Positions 14,201 to 18,380 of a stretch of DNA of 18,380 nt are shown one piece after another. This stretch comes from Chloroflexota bacterium (GTDB lineage: Bacteria > Chloroflexota > FW602-bin22 > JAMCYS01), in contig JAJZQK010000009.1 of NCBI GenBank assembly GCA_021847625.1, positions 1 to 18,380 of the forward strand, read 5' to 3'. A model generated the notes under the pieces. That model ran no database searches. It was given only the letters and a program-made list of their open reading frames with translations, and was not told the origin of the DNA. The translations under genes were made by a program, and so were the position numbers. Position 1 is the first letter of the stretch. Every line of letters begins with the position of its first letter.

Positions 14201-15930
14201 TCCCTGACGACCCGGATCGTCTCGGCGTGACCGCAGGGCGGCTGGCCGGGGGCTACCTGGCCGCAGCGCATGCAGAGGTTCAGTACCGTCTGCACAGGCG
14301 GGCCCTCTTCCCCCTCGTCCTCATCGCCATCGGCTTCCAAACCTCCCAGCGGGCGGTAGAAGGTGGCGCCGAAGTCGAGGGCGGCGGGATCGCGCACCGC
14401 TTCCTCGAGTCGCCCGTCCCGCAGACCCCTGCCGGCTACGAAGTAGTGCTGGCCGCATTGGCGGCAGAGCGCCACTTCGAAAGATTGCCCATGCCCAGTG
14501 CCGTGCTGCCGGTCCAGGAATACCTTCTTCTCGGGCCAGTACGAAACGAAGGCCCCTTCGAGCGAGCGCAGGAAGAAGTGGTAGCGCGCCGATAGGATGG
14601 GCGCCTCGGAACCAGGCGCTTTCGCCTTCTGGAGAAGGTCCACCAGGCGGGCCAGCGCCGTCAACCGCTCGCCCTCGGGGATGTCTTCGAATACGGCATT
14701 CGCCACCTTGTCCGCCTCGACAGGGTTTCCGGTGATCAAGCGGCGCAGCAGTTGCACACGTCGGTCGCTCTGCAATAGACCGCCGGCCACCCGCGCCGGG
14801 TCGTTGCCGCGGTCGACAGCACAGTCGAGCCTCTCGGCCATGTCCGCCACACAGCCCTCGCTAACGACTTCACCGTCCGAGATGGCTAGCGCCAGCGTCC
14901 GGTAGTCTGCTGGTGGAAGCCTAGCTCCCTGGGGCTCGGGAACCGGCTCCGCATCCCCCAGGACAATGTCCTCGTCCAAGAACTCCTCGCCAAAGAGGTC
15001 GGTGGCGAACCTCGCCACGGCGGCACGGTCTTCCTTCCCCCCAACCAGGGTGGCGCTGGTCGCAATGCAGCGAAAGCGCCCGGCGAAACCGCCCTCGCGC
15101 AGCCGACGCTTGAGGCGGCGCAGCAGCATCGCCATTTCGGTGCCCCTCGAGCCTCGGTACTGGTGCGCCTCATCCAACACCAGGTACGTCCACCAGCGCG
15201 CGCGGCCGTTGTCGAAGAGAGGGCTATCGTCCGGGCGCAATAGTAGGTATTCCAGCATCGAGTAGTTCGTGAGAAGGATGTGGGGTGGTGCCTCCCGCAT
15301 CTGCGCACGGAGGGTCGACTCGCCCGGCAGGGCCTCGGAGACCTGGCGCTGGGCCTGACGCCGCGCGTCGGTTTCGTCCTCCGGAGTATCCCCAATATAC
15401 TGCCCGAAGGTCAGGCGGAAGTGTGATCTCGACCGGTCCAGGCGGGCGCAGACCTCGCCCAGGCGGTCTCGTTGGTCGTTGGCCAGGGCGTTCATCGGAT
15501 AAAGCACGAGGGCGCGGACACCCGGCTCCAAGCGGGTAGTCAGTGACTCCCGGTACAAGTGCAGAAGAATGGGATAGAGGAAGGCCTCGGTCTTGCCGCT
15601 GCCGGTGCCCGTGGCCACCACGACGTTCCGGCCCTGGTCCACTTTCCTGATGGCTTGTTCCTGATGTTGGTAGAGCAGACGCTCCCCATTGACCGCTGCC
15701 AGGAAACCCTCATCCGGTTCACGCCCCAGCAACTGGGTGAACAGAGTCCGCGGCGTCAGCCCTGGCTTGAAGACCGAGGTTGCTTCCAGGTAAGGTCCTT
15801 TGCTGAGACGGCCGGACTTGAGCGCCTCGGTGAATGAACGACGCAAGTCGGGGTCCCTGAAGAAGAACGTGGTCTCCAGGTAACGCCGATACCTCTCCTC
15901 CACCAGGGCAGCTAGCTCGATCGGGTCCAT
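11263..15930 (-). CDS. Large SF2 DEAH-box helicase with C-terminal DUF1998-type cysteine region
   Basis: About 1,555 residues. Helicase motifs in order (numbered from ATG 15930): LYQHQEQAI near 86, Walker A ATGTGSGKT near 107, LYPMNALANDQ near 143, DEAH near 253, ATSATL near 291, LLAFADGRQEAAFF near 633, TTFELGVDLGDL near 982 and QRVGRAGRRR near 1010. A long insert of about 340 residues splits the second RecA domain. CxxC knuckles sit near 489, 553, 591 and 900. The C-terminus has ICGNCGAGFGE and CGCGEDASCYGCLRNYGNQ, as in DUF1998/MZB-type helicases. ATP-driven work on DNA or RNA is expected. Related helicase-DUF1998 proteins belong to DISARM (DrmA/DrmB) and Druantia (DruE) phage defence, but also to uncharacterised loci. 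The start follows AGGAG; the TTG at 15951 is the weaker option. It lies 17 bases after the upstream zinc-finger gene, forming an operon. Confidence 0.88.
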   Translation of the reverse strand: MDPIELAALVEERYRRYLETTFFFRDPDLRRSFTEALKSGRLSKGPYLEATSVFKPGLTPRTLFTQLLGREPDEGFLAAVNGERLLYQHQEQAIRKVDQGRNVVVATGTGSGKTEAFLYPILLHLYRESLTTRLEPGVRALVLYPMNALANDQRDRLGEVCARLDRSRSHFRLTFGQYIGDTPEDETDARRQAQRQVSEALPGESTLRAQMREAPPHILLTNYSMLEYLLLRPDDSPLFDNGRARWWTYLVLDEAHQYRGSRGTEMAMLLRRLKRRLREGGFAGRFRCIATSATLVGGKEDRAAVARFATDLFGEEFLDEDIVLGDAEPVPEPQGARLPPADYRTLALAISDGEVVSEGCVADMAERLDCAVDRGNDPARVAGGLLQSDRRVQLLRRLITGNPVEADKVANAVFEDIPEGERLTALARLVDLLQKAKAPGSEAPILSARYHFFLRSLEGAFVSYWPEKKVFLDRQHGTGHGQSFEVALCRQCGQHYFVAGRGLRDGRLEEAVRDPAALDFGATFYRPLGGLEADGDEDEGEEGPPVQTVLNLCMRCGQVAPGQPPCGHAETIRVVREDPTRDEDRADQIVRCGACGYRSAGDPVREVVHGTDGPHAVIATTIHQHLPPGRKKLLAFADGRQEAAFFAWYLEESYRSILHRNILLSVTRSLDQYTASGLSLRELTNDMQSVLRKRGVVPPTFGDLDVRREAWLAVYREFLTPEPRISLEGVGLIRWALKWPDWLPMPGILGEPPWSLSEAEARAVLQVLMDSLRLERAVELRTDAAINLAWEDLALQLSPLRVRVGEPRGQRDVRSWDGRRGRRARWLQKILTHGAGLSEVAAEAQAVDTLRTIWEEIKCGDDNAPRAQDRLLLQVEDAKRANPDWWRLYPIAETGQIFRCETCGQTAAVSVLGICPRPGCPGTLVPTPASALVANHYRLLYQADLPDALRVEEHTAQLDREKAREYQREFKAGKIHVLSCSTTFELGVDLGDLDTVFLRNVPPEPFNYAQRVGRAGRRRGHPGFALTYCRRAPHDLYHFAEPERMVRGKVRPPVISLRNEKIITRHLTAVALSAYFRAHPDRFKTVEKLLEDMGSPSGLADLRAFLARERASMEPSLRAIVPPESHLRLGLDDEGWIAKVAGEDGRFANAEREVASDYQSVRDLERDASERGRHNTAQWAADRARTIAREDVLSFLSRKAVIPKYGFPVDVVELDMQPVRGMSQETTEVLLQRDLRMAIAEFAPTNRLIANKHEWTSYGLKKVAAKEWERRLYKRCSKHNVFVQWREGEPEPPMPCGDAVPTFEYVWPQFGFVSGRGKPSNPRGRPLKMFTTRPYFAGSLEADPGTLTLPAGSPMIEIKRASPGLMVVLCEGKQGRGFYICGNCGAGFGERKRPPHKTYLGRECRGTLKRVSLGHEFVTDVLQVQFLTAEPMGMEPLWFAYSLACALVEGAAQALEVPSTDLSAVVASGDAYAIPPIVLYDDVPGGAGLVAQLENGEVFKRCLKAALERVAGGCGCGEDASCYGCLRNYGNQFAHQQLKRGPVAHYLTKILAEWS

Positions 15931-15935
15931 CCCCT

Positions 15936-15940
15936 CTCCT
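15936..15940 (-). promoter_or_regulatory. Ribosome binding site fixing the helicase start
   Basis: AGGAG on the minus strand, five bases before ATG 15930. The longer TTG start at 15951 overlaps the stop of the upstream gene and has no comparable site. Confidence 0.75.
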
Positions 15941-15947
15941 CTATCAC

Positions 15948-18377
15948 TCAAGCGTACACAACCTGCCTGTGTTCATCGTACAGGTGCTGCGCCAAGGCCT
16001 GTTGTGTAGGGTTTGCGAGCAACACGTCGCACTGCTTGCATCTGTGGACCTTCGGGAGGTTACGTATCACGTTGTCGCGGATCTCATCGATGTCCGTGAC
16101 CCGACGGAACCGGACTCGTTCACCCGGATGCTTCTCTTTGCTGTGTTTGTATATCGTGCCAGTTGGGTTCTGGATGTTCCCGGCCGCAATGTAGTAGTCA
16201 CAGCACTTGCATAGGTAGATCTCGGGTGGGAGGTATTCAGGGACCCCGAGACGGAGACGCACGCGCCGCTCAAGTTTATGCAGCTGGGCATAGGTCAGCA
16301 GGTCATACGACTCATCCAAATGGGAGGTCCGGATATGCGCCAGCGCCTCCGTCTCGTTTCGTACCTCTTGTCCGCACAGCCGACAGTGCAGCCCGGTCAG
16401 GACCGAGCCCAGGACGACCCTGCCTTCCTCTCGCCCCGCTACGAGCCATATGGCCAGATCGTGCCGGCCCAGAATTAACCCCGCCTCCGGGGCATCGGCA
16501 AAATCACGGAGGGGGACGCAGACATTGCTGCTCCCGCCCTCCGGCCGATATCGCCTAGCGGTCTCTCGTCCAAATCCGACCAAATACTGCTCGGCCCAAT
16601 GGGAGTTGGGCAACTTAAGCCACAAGGTTATAGGGGAGACCGCCGAGAGGGAATCACGAGGAACTTCAACCGGCTTGCACGACCATACTGCCGGCGGGTG
16701 GTCGGTTTCGCTTAGAGCCCACCAAATCCGTCTGACCGCGAGGGTAACGGTAACCGCCCTACTATCAGACGGACCGACAGTCCAATTCGTAACGTCTGCC
16801 GCCTGGTCAGAGGGGATGGTGATCTCTGTTCCGAAGTCCGTTCTCCTCGTTTCGATGCCAGGCATGCTTTTCCGAGCCGGCCTTACCTGGATGTCTGGTT
16901 CGTGCCGGACTTCCACGCCGGCCGGGGAATAACCCTCTTTGGACAGAAGGCTGAGCCCCCCGGGGGCGATAATCTCCCGAAGTCCGGCAACATACCGAAA
17001 ATCCAGACTCTCAACGAACTCGTCATTAAGATCGTAGAACCGGACAAAGTACCAGCCACTCTTCCTTCGGGCAACATCGTTTGGCAGATCCTGTTCAGAG
17101 GCGCCGGGGTCGGGGTTGAAAGAGGTGCGCCATCTTCGTCTGCCACGGCCCTCGGCGCCGACGACCACCGTCCCGATCTCCTGCCACACCGTTTCGCTTG
17201 TGGTGGACCTGATCCGGGGAGGGTCGCCGCCCAACAAGGGGCCTACGCCCTCGCCTGCATCCTCGACCATCGTCCCAACTACCTCGAACCGAGGTGCCCT
17301 CCGCTCAAGAACAATAGTCTGGCCACTTGACGTGCGGAAGGCAATCGTGAATTCGCCCGGACCGGAGGGAATGTCGAAGAAGTGGCCTCTATAGCCTGCG
17401 ACATTCACAGGTTGCGGACTAACCGATGGCGGCCCCGCCAACGCCTCATCCCTCCGCCAGTCTTCTGGCACTACCGCCAAATAGCAGCCGCGGGTGTAGG
17501 AAGCGACGAGACGCCCCTCTCCGTCGTCCTGGGAGTTCATCTTGAACAAGAGGCAACCATGCGCTTCTGACAGCTGGGTTACACACCCTTCATCCCCACC
17601 GTTACCATTGCTAGTCACGATCACCGGATCGTTCACAGAGTTTGCCAGCCAGCGCCCCTTACGGTATGGATCGCGGGACAGCTCCTTGCCACCTTGCCGG
17701 ATGCACAGGGTCTGACCGTAAGGCCTGCCATTGGGCAGCTCCACGCCGAGCATCCATACCCTACCGCACTCCCAGCAGATGACCTCCGGCCTGGCCAGCA
17801 CGGACGATGTGGACCTGCTGGCCACGTTCTTTCTCCTGAAGTGGGGCCCGCGCACCCCGCCTCCCCGTTTCTCCGGCGGCACTGTATCAATATGAGGTGT
17901 TGCCTTCTCCTCCATTCCACTGCGGCTTTTGCCGGCAAATTCTGGCTCCTGCTCAACAACGGCGGTTCCCGTCGCGGCTTGTCCGCTCTGGGCCGCAGTG
18001 GCTGGATCTTCCCCAGCCTCGGCGACCCCATTCTCGATGATGGGATTAGTCAGTCCCGGTACGGCAGGCGGGGTGTTGCCCGGCTCAGGGATGAGACCGC
18101 ACGGCAGGGCTTCCGGTGGCTCTACCACAGAGACACCAGGTTGCGGGTCCGGCAGCTGCCCATGCACAGGTATAGCCCCAGTTGTGACCCCAGCCGAACT
18201 AAGCTCTAGAGGCGCCGTTCCTAGGCCACCAGGAACACCTTCTGGGCGGACACGGGATCCCTGGCGGTTGGTCTTGGCACGGAGAAGGACAGCGATGGCA
18301 AGAACGGAGAGCAGCAAGTAGGCCCACAGTCTACTCGACTGCGATCGGTGTCCGCGAGATAGCGCCTTTCGCAACAC
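15948..18377 (-). CDS. Unknown membrane-anchored protein with three C-terminal C2H2 zinc fingers (start uncertain)
   Basis: An 809-residue protein if GTG 18377 is the start; the frame stays open to the window edge, so it may be longer. A basic stretch precedes one hydrophobic segment (WAYLLLSVLAIAVLL, 18-32), followed by a Pro/Ala/Glu-rich linker to about residue 195. Then come CWEC (C201, C204) and a long beta-rich middle with blocks such as CYLAVVPEDWRRDE (298-311), GWYFVRFYDLNDEFVESLDFR (441-461) and VRRIWWALSE (548-557). Three zinc fingers follow: C665/C668/H681/H686, C723/C726/H745/H750 and C780/C783/H798/H803, each with four residues between the histidines. I do not recognise the whole protein or its middle domain. 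It shares an operon with the helicase, suggesting a membrane-linked partner or nucleic-acid sensor. This is inference. Confidence 0.8.
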   Translation of the reverse strand: MLRKALSRGHRSQSSRLWAYLLLSVLAIAVLLRAKTNRQGSRVRPEGVPGGLGTAPLELSSAGVTTGAIPVHGQLPDPQPGVSVVEPPEALPCGLIPEPGNTPPAVPGLTNPIIENGVAEAGEDPATAAQSGQAATGTAVVEQEPEFAGKSRSGMEEKATPHIDTVPPEKRGGGVRGPHFRRKNVASRSTSSVLARPEVICWECGRVWMLGVELPNGRPYGQTLCIRQGGKELSRDPYRKGRWLANSVNDPVIVTSNGNGGDEGCVTQLSEAHGCLLFKMNSQDDGEGRLVASYTRGCYLAVVPEDWRRDEALAGPPSVSPQPVNVAGYRGHFFDIPSGPGEFTIAFRTSSGQTIVLERRAPRFEVVGTMVEDAGEGVGPLLGGDPPRIRSTTSETVWQEIGTVVVGAEGRGRRRWRTSFNPDPGASEQDLPNDVARRKSGWYFVRFYDLNDEFVESLDFRYVAGLREIIAPGGLSLLSKEGYSPAGVEVRHEPDIQVRPARKSMPGIETRRTDFGTEITIPSDQAADVTNWTVGPSDSRAVTVTLAVRRIWWALSETDHPPAVWSCKPVEVPRDSLSAVSPITLWLKLPNSHWAEQYLVGFGRETARRYRPEGGSSNVCVPLRDFADAPEAGLILGRHDLAIWLVAGREEGRVVLGSVLTGLHCRLCGQEVRNETEALAHIRTSHLDESYDLLTYAQLHKLERRVRLRLGVPEYLPPEIYLCKCCDYYIAAGNIQNPTGTIYKHSKEKHPGERVRFRRVTDIDEIRDNVIRNLPKVHRCKQCDVLLANPTQQALAQHLYDEHRQVVYA

Positions 18378-18380
18378 GAC

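Overview
The window reads as a stretch of a GC-rich chromosome from an anaerobic bacterium. The evidence is an anaerobic nickel-iron carbon monoxide dehydrogenase (cooS) and an NfnAB-type ferredoxin:NADP+ transhydrogenase, with compact gene packing, clear Shine-Dalgarno sites and good sigma70-type promoters. Chloroflexota or a GC-rich clostridial or actinobacterial anaerobe would fit. I cannot fix the phylum from sequence alone.

Layout. (1) 1-1670, plus strand: the end of a beta-class DNA methyltransferase overlapping a PD-(D/E)XK restriction endonuclease that resembles the XcyI/Cfr9I family, so a type II restriction-modification pair that looks more AT-rich than the rest. (2) 1889-3837, plus strand: a promoter, then a two-gene operon of a DSD1-family PLP enzyme (D-threonine aldolase / D-serine dehydratase type) and a creatininase-family amidohydrolase, ending in a GC-rich hairpin. 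(3) 3939-7099, minus strand: a uroporphyrinogen-decarboxylase-like methyltransferase-fold protein downstream of cooS. A hairpin separates the two genes and a near-consensus promoter precedes cooS. (4) 7203-8744: a PPC/DUF296 protein on the minus strand, divergent from a 90-residue unknown protein on the plus strand. The shared upstream region holds a sigma70-type promoter for DUF296 and a palindromic, sigma54-like site on the other side. After the small gene come a possible folded RNA, a strong terminator, and the promoter of an FmdB-type zinc-ribbon gene that starts inside the terminator's T-run. (5) 8829-11081, plus strand: nfnA and nfnB, closed by a terminator hairpin. (6) 11263 to the right edge, minus strand: a large SF2 DEAH helicase with a C-terminal DUF1998-type cysteine region, preceded 17 bases upstream by an 809-residue protein of unknown function with an N-terminal membrane segment and three C2H2 zinc fingers at its C-terminus. 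This operon runs off the window.

How the genes work together. CooS yields low-potential electrons (ferredoxin) from CO, and NfnAB exchanges electrons among ferredoxin, NADH and NADPH, so the core of the window is anaerobic redox metabolism. The two edges look like genome defence. On the left is a recognisable restriction-modification system. On the right, the helicase plus membrane/zinc-finger protein recalls the helicase-DUF1998 modules of DISARM and Druantia, but its partner matches nothing I recognise. That pair is the best candidate here for an undescribed system. No tRNA, rRNA, CRISPR array, insertion sequence or phage gene was found.
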